Assembly: GCA_004134995.1 (NCBI GenBank)
Contig: REGP01000001.1
Location: forward strand, 124,001 to 188,000
DNA length: 64,000 bases
From: Oxalobacteraceae bacterium CAVE-383
GTDB lineage: Bacteria > Pseudomonadota > Gammaproteobacteria > Burkholderiales > Burkholderiaceae_D
Direction: 5' to 3'
The notes beneath the pieces are model-generated. The model made no database searches. It was given only the letters and a program-made list of their open reading frames with translations, and was not told the origin of the DNA. Within the stretch, counting starts at the first letter, position 1, and each line of letters starts with the position of its first letter. Below, in pieces: positions 9,110 to 21,009 of this stretch. Made by a program: the position numbers and the translations under genes.

Positions 9110-9234
9110 TATAATCGTGCGGTTTAGCTAATTTTATCCCGCCCTAGCGCATACCACTTCCATATCGTCTCAAAAAGACTTAAAAAACGTTCGACCGGAC
9201 CTTCTTGCGCCTGCGCGCAAGCTGAACCGGCCGA
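9110..9234 (+). promoter_or_regulatory. carA promoter -10 and long leader hairpin
   Basis: A consensus -10 hexamer TATAAT lies at 9110-9115 with no convincing -35. About 75 nt later the leader holds a hairpin whose inner stem is perfect (CTTGCGC at 9204-9210 with GCGCAAG at 9215-9221, loop CTGC). The stem continues imperfectly outward through the TCGACCGG and CCGGCCGA flanks (9191 to 9234). There is no U-run. Control of carAB by pyrimidines or arginine is usual in bacteria, so this hairpin could be regulatory, but no mechanism is readable. Confidence 0.5.
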
Positions 9235-9291
9235 AGCTTGATAACGGTCATTCTGGCGCAGCTAGCGGCGGTAACAACATCAGGAGTTACC

Positions 9292-10447
9292 TTGCTGCCA
9301 TTTCTATCTGGCCCCACCGTTCCAGCCATTCTCGCGTTAGCCGACGGGACGATTTTCCAGGGGGTTTCCATTGGCGCCACCGGCCAGACCACCGGCGAAG
9401 TCGTTTTCAATACGGCAATGACCGGTTACCAGGAAATCCTCACCGATCCCAGCTACAGCCGCCAGATCGTCACCCTCACTTATCCCCATATCGGCAATAC
9501 CGGCGTCAACGCCGAAGATATCGAAGCCGGCCAGATCCATGCCGCCGGCCTGATCATCAAGGATTTGCCGCGCCTGGTTTCCAATTTCCGCAGCGGCCAA
9601 TCGCTGGGCGACTACCTGAGCGCCGGCAATATTGTCGCCATCGCCGATATCGACACCCGCATGCTGACCCGCATCCTGCGTGAGAAGGGCGCCCAGAACG
9701 GCGCCATCGTCGCCGGCGAAACCGACATCGCCGCCGCCACCGCCAAGGCGCTGGCCCTGGCGCGCGCCTTCCCCGGCCTGGCCGGCATGGACCTGGCCAA
9801 GGAAGTCTCCGTCAGGCAAGCCTACAACTGGACCGAAACCGAGTGGAAACTGGGACGCGGCTACGGCCAGCAGATCACGCCCAAATACCACGTCGTCGCG
9901 TTCGACTACGGCGTCAAGTTCAATATCCTGCGCATGCTGGCAGAGCGCGGCTGCAAGATCACCGTGCTGCCGGCGCAGGCAAGCGCGGCCGATGCGCTGG
10001 CGCTCAATCCGGACGGCATATTCCTGTCCAACGGTCCCGGCGACCCGGAACCCTGCGATTACGCCATCGCCGCTTCAAAGGAACTGATCGAGCGCGGCGT
10101 GCCGACCTTCGGCATCTGCCTCGGCCACCAGATCATGGCGCTGGCCTCCGGCGCCAAGACGCTGAAGATGAAGTTCGGCCATCACGGCGCCAACCATCCG
10201 GTGCAGGACCTGGACACCAAACAAGTATTAATCACTTCGCAAAACCACGGCTTCGCCGTCGATGCGGCCACGTTGCCGTCCAATTGCCGCGTCACGCATG
10301 TGTCGCTGTTCGACGGTTCGCTGCAGGGTTTTGCCCGTACCGATCAACCCGCGTTCTGCTTCCAGGGCCATCCCGAAGCATCGCCCGGACCGCATGACAT
10401 TGCCCCGCTGTTCGACAAATTCGTGGCAATGATGGAGAAGAAAAAAA

Positions 10448-10455
<8 letters not shown>
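9292..10455 (+). CDS. carA: Carbamoyl-phosphate synthase small subunit (glutaminase)
   Basis: Hydrolyses glutamine and passes ammonia to CarB for carbamoyl phosphate, the precursor of arginine and pyrimidines. The 387 residues comprise the N-terminal CarA domain (LADGTIFQG onward) and a class I glutamine amidotransferase domain with nucleophile Cys in FGICLGHQ and His/Glu in [13 protein letters not shown]. The start is taken as TTG 9292: AGGAG at 9282-9286 sits 5 nt upstream and the protein then begins at the usual family position. A longer in-frame start at 9238 lacks these features. It overlaps carB by 8 bp. Confidence 0.95.
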
Positions 10456-13681
<3,226 letters not shown>

Positions 13682-13705
13682 ACTTTATAAATTGATCTTC
13701 CAAGT

Positions 13706-13747
13706 CACAGAGGGCACCAGGATTTCCGGTGCCCTCTGTGGCTTTTT
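13706..13747 (+). terminator. Strong intrinsic terminator after carB, in front of greA
   Basis: CACAGAGGGCACC (13706-13718) and GGTGCCCTCTGTG (13728-13740) form a perfect 13-bp stem with a 9-nt loop, followed by CTTTTT. It ends only 16 nt before the greA start codon, which leaves almost no room for a separate greA promoter downstream of it. Confidence 0.9.
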
Positions 13748-13763
13748 AACTTAAGCGACAAAT

Positions 13764-14240
13764 ATGAACTCGATTCCATTGACCAAGCACGGCGCCGATC
13801 TTCTGAAGCAGGAACTGCATCAATTGAAAACCAGGGAACGCCCGGCCGTTATCGCCGCGATCGCGGAAGCGCGCGCGCATGGCGATCTGTCGGAGAATGC
13901 CGACTACGATGCCGCCAAGGAACGTCAGAGTTTTGTTGAAGGCCGCATCGCCGATATCGAAGGCAAGCTGGGCGCCGCGCTGATTGTCGATCCGGCCACG
14001 CTGAATGCGGACGGCCGCGTGGTGTTCGCGTCGACGGTCGACCTGGAAAACCTGGAAACCGGCGAGAAGGTGACGTATCAGGTCGTGGGTACCGATGAAG
14101 CCGACATCAAGGAATCGAAAGTCTCGATCACGTCGCCGATCGCGCGCGCGCTGATCGGCAAGAGCGCCGGCGATGTGGTGGGCGTCGAAGCGCCGTCGGG
14201 ATTGCGCGAATATGAAATTCTGGAAGTGCGTTACGTCTGA
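13764..14240 (+). CDS. greA: Transcription elongation factor GreA
   Basis: Rescues backtracked RNA polymerase by stimulating transcript cleavage. The 158-residue protein has the N-terminal coiled coil with the acidic tip in DLSENADYDAAKE and the C-terminal FKBP-like domain with SPIARALIGKSAGDVV. Full family length. No clear Shine-Dalgarno precedes ATG 13764, and the gene sits directly behind a strong hairpin terminator; a TTTATAA near 13684, upstream of that hairpin, could be its -10 element. Confidence 0.96.
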   Translation: MNSIPLTKHGADLLKQELHQLKTRERPAVIAAIAEARAHGDLSENADYDAAKERQSFVEGRIADIEGKLGAALIVDPATLNADGRVVFASTVDLENLETGEKVTYQVVGTDEADIKESKVSITSPIARALIGKSAGDVVGVEAPSGLREYEILEVRYV

Positions 14241-14254
14241 TTGTTCCGGCATTC

Positions 14255-14283
14255 TTTCGAAGTAACCTGAAGTTACTTCGAAA
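14255..14283. terminator. Bidirectional terminator between greA and yhbY
   Basis: TTTCGAAGTAAC (14255-14266) and GTTACTTCGAAA (14272-14283) form a perfect 12-bp stem with a 5-nt loop between two convergent genes. The sequence after it on the plus strand is T-rich (CATTATTATTTT). Confidence 0.8.
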
Positions 14284-14292
14284 CCGTCATTA

Positions 14293-14763
14293 TTATTTTC
14301 CCAGCGACGATTTTTTCGCGCTTTTCTGGCGCGGCTTGGCGCGTTTGATCGAACCGCCCGCGGTAACGCGTTCATTTCCCTTGACCATGACTTTGGTAAC
14401 CGACGGCCGCTTGGTGCCGCTGGCGCTCGGCTTGACGATGGTGACCTCGCGCATGCCGCGGCCGCTGGTAAGAACGCGCTGCGTGCCGGCTTCCGGTTTC
14501 TGGCGGTAAATGATCAGCAGTTTGCCGATGTGCTGAATCGGCGAGGCCGACATCTGCTCGCAGATGGTTTCATACATGGCGATGCGGGCTTCGCGGTCGT
14601 CGCCGAAGACGCGGATCTTGATCAGGCCGTGCGATTTCAGGCTGGAATCGATTTCCTTCAGGACGGTCGGCGTCAGGCCGGCTTCCCCGATCATGACCAC
14701 AGGGTGGAGCGCATGCGCTTCGGCACGCAGTTCGCTGCGCTCGGCGGGTGTAAGTTTCAACAT
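14293..14763 (-). CDS. yhbY: Ribosome-associated RNA-binding protein YhbY (CRM domain)
   Basis: CRS1/YhbY domain protein associated with the large ribosomal subunit precursor. Residues 1-95 form the CRM domain, starting LTPAERSELRAEAHALHP and including the GLIKIRVFGDD region. The remaining 60 residues are a basic, low-complexity tail (RAKPRQKSAKKSS) absent from the roughly 97-residue E. coli protein but common in related betaproteobacteria. GAGG precedes the ATG at 14763. It is divergent from rlmE, with 31 bp between the start codons. Confidence 0.92.
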   Translation of the reverse strand: MLKLTPAERSELRAEAHALHPVVMIGEAGLTPTVLKEIDSSLKSHGLIKIRVFGDDREARIAMYETICEQMSASPIQHIGKLLIIYRQKPEAGTQRVLTSGRGMREVTIVKPSASGTKRPSVTKVMVKGNERVTAGGSIKRAKPRQKSAKKSSLGK

Positions 14764-14794
14764 GAAAATCCTCTAAAAACGGTATTCTACGCGA

Positions 14795-15439
14795 ATGGCA
14801 AAGAACAAATTAAACAAAAACTGGCTGCACGACCATATTAACGACCCGTATGTGAAGCTGGCGCAGAAAGAGGGCTACAGGGCGCGCGCGGCCTATAAGC
14901 TCAAGGAAATCGACGAGGACGAGAAGTTGATCCGGCCCGGACAGATCATTGTCGACCTGGGCAGCACGCCCGGCAGCTGGTCGCAATATGCGCGCAACAA
15001 GCTGTCGGGGCAGAGCGGCGGCGGGATCAACGGCATGATCATTGGCCTGGACATGCTGCCGATGGAGCCGATTGCCGACGTCCACTTCATCCTGGGCGAT
15101 TTCCGCGAAGAACAGCCGATGGGCGAGCTGGAACGCCTGCTGGCCGGACGCAAGGTCGATCTGGTGCTGTCGGACATGGCGCCGAACCTGTCCGGTATCG
15201 CCACCGCCGATGCCGCACGGATCGAGCACATCATCGATCTGGCGCTGGAATTCACCGAAAAGAACATGAAGCCGTCGGGTTCGCTGCTGGTGAAATGTTT
15301 CAACGGCACCGGCTATAACGAAATCCTGCATAAATTCCGCCAAACCTTCAAAACCGTCTCATCCAAAAAGCCCAAGGCCAGCCGCGACAAATCGTCTGAA
15401 ATATTTCTTTTGGGAAAAGTGTTAAAAAATATACAATAA
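14795..15439 (+). CDS. rlmE: 23S rRNA (uridine-2'-O)-methyltransferase RlmE (FtsJ/RrmJ)
   Basis: Heat-shock methyltransferase modifying U2552 of 23S rRNA in the assembled 50S subunit. The 214 residues include the SAM motif [14 protein letters not shown], the catalytic Lys/Asp/Lys set in [21 protein letters not shown] and SLLVKCFNG, and a C-terminal Lys-rich stretch. It lies upstream of ftsH as in many proteobacteria, but with a 282-bp spacer carrying a heat-shock-like promoter. Confidence 0.95.
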   Translation: MAKNKLNKNWLHDHINDPYVKLAQKEGYRARAAYKLKEIDEDEKLIRPGQIIVDLGSTPGSWSQYARNKLSGQSGGGINGMIIGLDMLPMEPIADVHFILGDFREEQPMGELERLLAGRKVDLVLSDMAPNLSGIATADAARIEHIIDLALEFTEKNMKPSGSLLVKCFNGTGYNEILHKFRQTFKTVSSKKPKASRDKSSEIFLLGKVLKNIQ

Positions 15440-15527
15440 AATTGCTTGAATCTTCAACATGGCCCTTCAATATGGTCTTATGACAGCCGATGAACTCTTA
15501 ACGAGGCAAATTAAGAATCGCCTGTCA

Positions 15528-15556
15528 CTTGAAATGCGAACAGGAGCGCCGCATAT
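15528..15556 (+). promoter_or_regulatory. Sigma-32-like heat-shock promoter upstream of ftsH
   Basis: CTTGAAA at 15528-15534 equals the sigma-32 -35 consensus and is followed after 14 bp by CCGCATAT at 15549-15556, one mismatch from CCCCATNT. Transcription would start near 15565, giving a leader of about 155 nt before the GTG start of ftsH. FtsH is a classical sigma-32 target in other proteobacteria, which supports the call. Nothing else is recognised in the 15440-15721 spacer. Confidence 0.65.
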
Positions 15557-15721
15557 CGATGGCAGCGGCTGCATTTGCCCTTGTGTTTCCAAAAGGCAAT
15601 TTGTTGCGCCGGCCCCGATTGCCCGGCTCAGCGTGTAGTAACATCAGTTGAATCCGAGTAAAATCAGCCGGTATCAGATATCTACGAAGGTGTGGCGCTA
15701 ACAGGCGTCGGAGGAGTTCTA

Positions 15722-17608
15722 GTGAACAACATGTTTTCAAAGGCCGCCATTTGGGTGGTCATCGCGCTGGTGTTATTCACCGTTTTCAAGCAATTCGATA
15801 ATCGCGGCATGTCCGCGGGCGCCGCACCGATTGCCTATTCCGACTTCATCACCGAAATCAAGGCCGGCCGCATCAAGGACGCCACGATCGAAGACCGCAA
15901 TATCGTCGCGACCACCCAGGACGGCAAGAAAATCAAGACCGCCGCCACCTATCTGGACCGCGGCCTGGTCGGCGATCTGCTGGCCAATGGCGTGAAATTC
16001 GATGTCAAGCAGCCGGAAGAGCAATCTTTCCTTTCCCAGATTTTCATTTCCTGGTTCCCGATGCTGTTGCTGATCGGCGTCTGGGTATTCTTCATGCGGC
16101 AGATGCAGGGCGGCGGCAAGGGCGGCGCGTTCTCGTTCGGCAAGTCGAAGGCGCGCATGCTGGATGAAAACGCCAATTCGATCACCTTCGCCGACGTCGC
16201 CGGTTGCGACGAAGCCAAGGAAGAAGTGCACGAAATCGTCGAATTCCTGCGCGACCCGACCAAATTCCAGAAACTCGGCGGACGCATTCCGCATGGCGTG
16301 CTGATGGTCGGCCCTCCGGGCACCGGTAAAACCCTGCTGGCGCGCGCCATCGCCGGCGAAGCCAAGGTGCCGTTTTTCACCATTTCCGGTTCCGACTTCG
16401 TCGAAATGTTCGTCGGCGTGGGCGCGTCCCGCGTGCGCGACATGTTCGAAAACGCCAAGAAGCACGCACCCTGCATTATCTTCATCGATGAAATCGATGC
16501 GGTCGGCCGTCACCGCGGCGCCGGCATGGGCGGCGGCAACGACGAGCGCGAACAGACCTTGAACCAGATGCTGGTCGAGATGGACGGTTTTGAAGTCAAT
16601 TCCGGCGTCATCGTGATCGCCGCGACCAACCGTTCCGACGTGCTCGACAAGGCGCTGCTGCGCCCGGGCCGCTTCGACCGCCAGGTGATGGTCGGCCTGC
16701 CGGACATCCGCGGCCGCGAACAGATTCTGTATGTGCACATGCGCAAGGTGCCTATCGCGACCGATGTCAAGGCCGACATCCTGGCGCGCGGCACGCCCGG
16801 CTTTTCCGGCGCCGATCTGGCCAACCTGGTCAACGAAGCTGCCTTGTTCGCGGCGCGCCGCAGCAAGCGCCTGGTGGAAATGTCCGACTTCGAGGACGCC
16901 AAGGACAAGATCGTCATGGGACCGGAGCGCAAGTCCGCCGTGATGCGCGAGGAAGAGCGCCGCAATACGGCCTATCACGAATCCGGTCATGCGGTGGTCG
17001 CCAAGCTGTTGCCGAAGGCCGATCCGGTGCACAAGGTCACCATCATGCCGCGCGGTTTCGCGCTGGGCCTGACCTGGCAGTTGCCGGAACACGACCGCGT
17101 CAACATGTACAAGGACAAGATGCTCGAAGAGATCGCCATCCTGTTCGGCGGCCGCATCGCGGAAGAGATTTTCATGCATCAGATGTCAACCGGCGCCTCG
17201 AACGATTTCGAGCGCGCGACCAAACTGGCGCGGGCCATGGTGACCCGTTACGGCATGTCGGAAAGCCTCGGCACGATGGTCTACGAAGATTCGGAGCAGG
17301 ATGCGTATTTCGGCCGCATGTCGGCCAAGACGGTATCCGAAGCCACGCAGCAGAAGGTCGATGCCGAGATCCGCAGCATTGTCGACGCGCAATATGCATT
17401 GTCGCGCAAGCTGCTGGAAGAAAACCGCGACAAGGTCGACTTGATGGCCAAGACGCTGCTCGAATGGGAAACCATCGACGCCGACCAGATCAACGACATC
17501 ATGGAAGGCAACGAGCCGCGTCCGCCGAAGGCCGGCTTGCCTGCCAAGAAGGCATCGAACGACAACAAGCCGGAAGACGTTTCGCCTACGGCGACCGCGC
17601 CGGCCTGA
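15722..17608 (+). CDS. ftsH: ATP-dependent zinc metalloprotease FtsH
   Basis: Membrane-anchored AAA protease degrading misfolded membrane proteins and regulators. In 628 residues: an N-terminal transmembrane helix ([13 protein letters not shown]), a small periplasmic domain, a second helix (about 100-120), the AAA module with Walker A GPPGTGKT and Walker B IIFIDEID plus the second region of homology, and the zinc site HESGH. GTG 15722 is chosen because GGAGGAG lies just upstream and the N-terminus then matches the family; an in-frame start at 15692 is less likely. An intrinsic terminator follows. Confidence 0.96.
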   Translation: MNNMFSKAAIWVVIALVLFTVFKQFDNRGMSAGAAPIAYSDFITEIKAGRIKDATIEDRNIVATTQDGKKIKTAATYLDRGLVGDLLANGVKFDVKQPEEQSFLSQIFISWFPMLLLIGVWVFFMRQMQGGGKGGAFSFGKSKARMLDENANSITFADVAGCDEAKEEVHEIVEFLRDPTKFQKLGGRIPHGVLMVGPPGTGKTLLARAIAGEAKVPFFTISGSDFVEMFVGVGASRVRDMFENAKKHAPCIIFIDEIDAVGRHRGAGMGGGNDEREQTLNQMLVEMDGFEVNSGVIVIAATNRSDVLDKALLRPGRFDRQVMVGLPDIRGREQILYVHMRKVPIATDVKADILARGTPGFSGADLANLVNEAALFAARRSKRLVEMSDFEDAKDKIVMGPERKSAVMREEERRNTAYHESGHAVVAKLLPKADPVHKVTIMPRGFALGLTWQLPEHDRVNMYKDKMLEEIAILFGGRIAEEIFMHQMSTGASNDFERATKLARAMVTRYGMSESLGTMVYEDSEQDAYFGRMSAKTVSEATQQKVDAEIRSIVDAQYALSRKLLEENRDKVDLMAKTLLEWETIDADQINDIMEGNEPRPPKAGLPAKKASNDNKPEDVSPTATAPA

Positions 17609-17630
17609 CCGCAGGCGCCGTCCGCAAGCA

Positions 17631-17662
17631 AGGGTGGGGATCGAATCCTCGCCCTTTTTTTT
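17631..17662 (+). terminator. Intrinsic terminator of ftsH
   Basis: AGGGTGGGGA (17631-17640) pairs with TCCTCGCCCT (17646-17655), including two G-U pairs, around the loop TCGAA, and is followed by seven T residues. Confidence 0.85.
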
Positions 17663-17699
17663 ATGTCCGTGTTTTCCATGACGCCATCGGCTTCCGACC

Positions 17700-18551
17700 A
17701 TGCCTAGAAAAACCCTCGATTGCGGCCGCTACCGCCTGCCGCTGCCGGCTGCCGGAGAGCGCCCGCTGGTAATGGGCATCCTGAACGTGACACCCAATTC
17801 CTTTGCCGACGGCGGCCATTTTTATCATCTGGAAGCTGCCATCTCGCACGCCGAGCAGATGATCGCCGACGGCGCCGACCTGATCGACATCGGCGCCGAA
17901 TCGACCCGTCCCGGCGCGCCCGCGGTGCCGGCCGAGGAAGAGCTGCGCCGCCTGATGCCGGTGGTCTACGCCCTGCGCGATTGCGGCAAGCCGATTTCGA
18001 TCGATACCAGCAAGCCGGAGGTGATGCGCGAAGTACTGGCCGCCGGCGCCGACATGATCAACGACATCAATGCCTTTCAGGCACCGGGCGCGCTGGCGCT
18101 GCTGGCCGATGCCGATTGCGCCCTGTGCATCATGCATATGCAAGGCACGCCGCAAACCATGCAGCAGGCGCCGGAATACCGGGACGTCAGCGCGGAAGTG
18201 ACGCAGTTTTTGCAGGCGCGCGCCGAGGCGGCGCTGGCTGCCGGCATCGCGCGTTCGCGCCTTTGCATCGATCCCGGCTTTGGCTTCGGCAAAACGCAAG
18301 CGCATAATGTGCGTCTGCTGCGCGATTTGCGCCGCATTGGCGAGACCCTGGATCTGCCGCTGCTGGCGGCGATGTCGCGCAAATCGATGATCGGCGCCCT
18401 GACCGGGAAGCAAGTGGAGCAGCGGCTGGCCGGCAGCATCGGCGCGGCGATCGCGGCGGCGGCGCTGGGCGCGGCGATGGTGCGGGTGCACGATGTGGCG
18501 GAGACGGTCGATGCCCTGGCCGTATGGCAGGCGGCGATTGCGCCGGAATAG
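17700..18551 (+). CDS. folP: Dihydropteroate synthase
   Basis: Condenses p-aminobenzoate with hydroxymethyl-dihydropterin diphosphate in folate synthesis; the sulfonamide target. The 283-residue TIM barrel shows both family signatures, LNVTPNSFADGG near the N-terminus and DIGAESTRPG, plus the pterin-contact segment DPGFGFGKT. Start ATG 17700 follows the ftsH terminator by 37 bp with no obvious ribosome site. The folP-glmM pairing is widely conserved. Confidence 0.96.
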   Translation: MPRKTLDCGRYRLPLPAAGERPLVMGILNVTPNSFADGGHFYHLEAAISHAEQMIADGADLIDIGAESTRPGAPAVPAEEELRRLMPVVYALRDCGKPISIDTSKPEVMREVLAAGADMINDINAFQAPGALALLADADCALCIMHMQGTPQTMQQAPEYRDVSAEVTQFLQARAEAALAAGIARSRLCIDPGFGFGKTQAHNVRLLRDLRRIGETLDLPLLAAMSRKSMIGALTGKQVEQRLAGSIGAAIAAAALGAAMVRVHDVAETVDALAVWQAAIAPE

Positions 18552-18751
18552 GCAAATGCGTTTGTAGGACTGTGGAAAAAAGGCTATAAAGCACAGCATG
18601 CGGCCGGCACAGGGCAGACATAAAACCGTTGGAAAACGACGACATCATGTCCAAACGCGCCGTGAGACGATTTATAGAACGATCGATAAAAAAGCTGAAT
18701 TAAAATAAACAATATTAATAGTATTGTTCCCCTGATAAGAAAAAATCGTAG

Positions 18752-20089
18752 ATGGCTAAATATTTTGGAACCGATGGTATCCGCGGAAGGGTCGGCGAAT
18801 CGCCGATTACGCCGGATTTTGTAATGCGCCTGGGCTGGGCCGCGGGCAAAGTGCTGGCCAAGTCGCCGCTGCCGGGCGTGCGGCCGGCGGTTCTGATCGG
18901 CAAGGACACGCGCATTTCCGGCTATATGCTGGAAGCGGCGCTGGAAGCCGGCTTTGCCGCCGCCGGCGTCGACGTGCTGCTGGCGGGACCGGTGCCGACG
19001 CCGGCGGTCGCCTATCTGACGCGCGCGCTGCGGCTGTCGGCCGGGGTGGTGATTTCGGCCTCGCACAATCCGTTCGAAGACAACGGCATCAAATTCTTTT
19101 CCGAGCACGGCAACAAATTGCCGGATGCGGTCGAAGCCGAAATCGAAGCGGCGCTGGAGTTGCCGATGGACTGCGTGACCTCCGGCAAGCTGGGCAAGGC
19201 GCGGCGCCTGGACGATGCGGCGGGGCGTTATATCGAATTCTGCAAGAGCACCTTTCCAAGCGAACTCGATCTGCACGGCATGACCATCGTCGTCGATTGC
19301 GCGCATGGCGCGGCATATCACATCGCCCCGCACGTATTCCACGAACTCGGCGCCGAAGTGATCGCCATCGGCAATAAGCCGGACGGCCTGAACATCAACA
19401 AGGGCTTCGGCGCCACCGCGCCCGAGGCGCTGGCGCAGGCGGTGCGGGACAACAAGGCCGATATCGGCATCGCGCTCGACGGCGACGCCGATCGCCTGAT
19501 CATGGTCGACGCCGCCGGCCGCATCTATAACGGCGACGAGCTGCTTTACGTGGTGGTCAAGGACCGCCTGGCCGTGGCGCCGGTCCCCGGCGTGGTCGGC
19601 ACCCTGATGACCAATATGGCGCTGGAAGTGGCCTTCAGGAACATGGGCATCGAATTCGTGCGCGCCAAGGTCGGCGACCGCTACATCCTGGAACAACTCC
19701 AGCGGCGCGACTGGCTGCTCGGCGGAGAAGGCTCCGGCCATATCCTGTGCCTGGACCGCCATACCACCGGCGACGGCATCATTTCGGCGCTGCAGATACT
19801 GAGCGGCCTGAAACGCAGCGGCCAATCGCTGGCCGAATACACCGCCGATATCGATCTCTATCCGCAAGTGCTGATCAACGTGCGCATTCCGCTCGGCTTC
19901 GACTGGGAAAACAATCCGGCGATGCAGGCCGCCAGGGTTGCCGTCGAAAAGCAACTGGGCGATACCGGGCGTGTGCTGATCCGCCCATCCGGCACCGAAC
20001 CGCTGCTGCGGGTCATGGTGGAAGCGCCCGACGGCGCCGATGCGCAAAACATGGCGCAGCGCATTGCCGATCAGGTGCTGGCGGCGTAA
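18752..20089 (+). CDS. glmM: Phosphoglucosamine mutase
   Basis: Interconverts glucosamine-6-phosphate and glucosamine-1-phosphate on the way to UDP-GlcNAc for peptidoglycan and lipopolysaccharide. The 445-residue protein has the active-site serine in [17 protein letters not shown], the magnesium loop DGDADR and the C-terminal phosphate-binding loop [12 protein letters not shown]. The 200-bp upstream spacer is AT-rich around 18695-18730 and may hold its promoter. An orphan PhoB paralogue starts 12 bp downstream. Confidence 0.97.
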   Translation: MAKYFGTDGIRGRVGESPITPDFVMRLGWAAGKVLAKSPLPGVRPAVLIGKDTRISGYMLEAALEAGFAAAGVDVLLAGPVPTPAVAYLTRALRLSAGVVISASHNPFEDNGIKFFSEHGNKLPDAVEAEIEAALELPMDCVTSGKLGKARRLDDAAGRYIEFCKSTFPSELDLHGMTIVVDCAHGAAYHIAPHVFHELGAEVIAIGNKPDGLNINKGFGATAPEALAQAVRDNKADIGIALDGDADRLIMVDAAGRIYNGDELLYVVVKDRLAVAPVPGVVGTLMTNMALEVAFRNMGIEFVRAKVGDRYILEQLQRRDWLLGGEGSGHILCLDRHTTGDGIISALQILSGLKRSGQSLAEYTADIDLYPQVLINVRIPLGFDWENNPAMQAARVAVEKQLGDTGRVLIRPSGTEPLLRVMVEAPDGADAQNMAQRIADQVLAA

Positions 20090-20101
20090 GCTGTCTCGCT
20101 T

Positions 20102-20791
20102 ATGCCAAAAGACAAAACGACCATTCTCATAGTCGAAGACGAGCCGAGCATTTCCGAGTTGTTGCGCTTCATGCTGCAGGATGCCAATTACGCGGTGGTG
20201 CTGGCCTACGATTCGAAGCAGGCGCTGGCGCATATCGGCAAGGAATTGCCCGACGCCGTGCTGCTCGACTGGATGCTGCCGGACATGCCCGGCCTGAGCC
20301 TGCTCAGCCAATTGCGCAACGACAGCCGCACCGCCGCCTTGCCGATCATCATGCTGACCGCGCGCGGCATGGAGGAAGACAAGGTCAAGGGGCTCGATCA
20401 CGGCGCCGACGATTACGTCACCAAGCCCTTTTCGCCGAAGGAACTGGTGGCGCGCATCCAGGCGCTGCTGCGGCGCAAGACACCCGAACGGGGCCGGAAA
20501 CTGCTGGTGCACGGCAATATCCGGATCGATACCGAACGCTTCGAGGTGACCGTGGCCGACGCGCCCGTCACGCTGGACCAGTCTGAATTCAAGCTTCTGC
20601 GTTTCCTGGCGGCGCATCCGGACCGCATATTTTCGCGCGCCCAGCTGCTCGACAAGGTCTGGGGCGACCACGCATTCATCGAAGAACGCACCGTCGATGT
20701 CCACATCATGCGGCTGCGCAAATCGCTGGGGGCGGCGGCCGACAGCATCAAAACCGTGCGCGGCATCGGTTACAAGCTCAGCGAGGGATAA
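20102..20791 (+). CDS. Orphan PhoB-like OmpR-family response regulator (second copy)
   Basis: A 229-residue response regulator highly similar throughout to the PhoB at 4865-5542: receiver with Asp56 in VLLDWMLPDMPG and Lys in TKPFSPKEL, then a winged helix with the nearly identical RAQLLDKVWGDH and EERTVDVH segments. No histidine kinase gene is adjacent. It directly follows glmM, the place where the pst-pho cluster begins in several Burkholderiales (known gene order), so it may be a relic of a duplication or rearrangement. It probably recognises Pho-box-like DNA; partner kinase unknown. Confidence 0.85.
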   Translation: MPKDKTTILIVEDEPSISELLRFMLQDANYAVVLAYDSKQALAHIGKELPDAVLLDWMLPDMPGLSLLSQLRNDSRTAALPIIMLTARGMEEDKVKGLDHGADDYVTKPFSPKELVARIQALLRRKTPERGRKLLVHGNIRIDTERFEVTVADAPVTLDQSEFKLLRFLAAHPDRIFSRAQLLDKVWGDHAFIEERTVDVHIMRLRKSLGAAADSIKTVRGIGYKLSEG

Positions 20792-20904
20792 GGCCGGACC
20801 GGACCGGGAGGAGGGGTGCCTCGTCCAGTGCGCGCTTTGCAAGCCGTGTTCCAACCGTTACAATAGCGCGCCTGCATGCAAGGCCCGGCCGACGCAATCG
20901 GCAT

Positions 20905-20980
20905 GCCCCCGTAGCTCAGTGGATAGAGCGATCCCCTCCTAAGGGATAGGTCACACGTTCGATTCGTGTCGGGGGCACCA
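20905..20980 (+). tRNA. tRNA-Arg (anticodon CCU)
   Basis: Full cloverleaf: acceptor GCCCCCG pairs with CGGGGGC, D arm around AGCTCAGTGGATAGAGC, anticodon stem ATCCC/GGGAT with loop CTCCTAA (anticodon CCU, reading AGG), and a T arm with GTTCGATTC. The 3' CCA is encoded (20978-20980). Located between the orphan phoB-like gene and uup; no sign of an integrated element beside it. Confidence 0.96.
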
Positions 20981-21009
20981 CACAGACACTCACCCCAAAA
21001 TTTAATCCT

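Noticed and set aside
20905..21009. tRNA-Arg as an attachment site of an integrated element
   Set aside because: No integrase gene or duplicated tRNA 3' end was found near it; uup follows directly.
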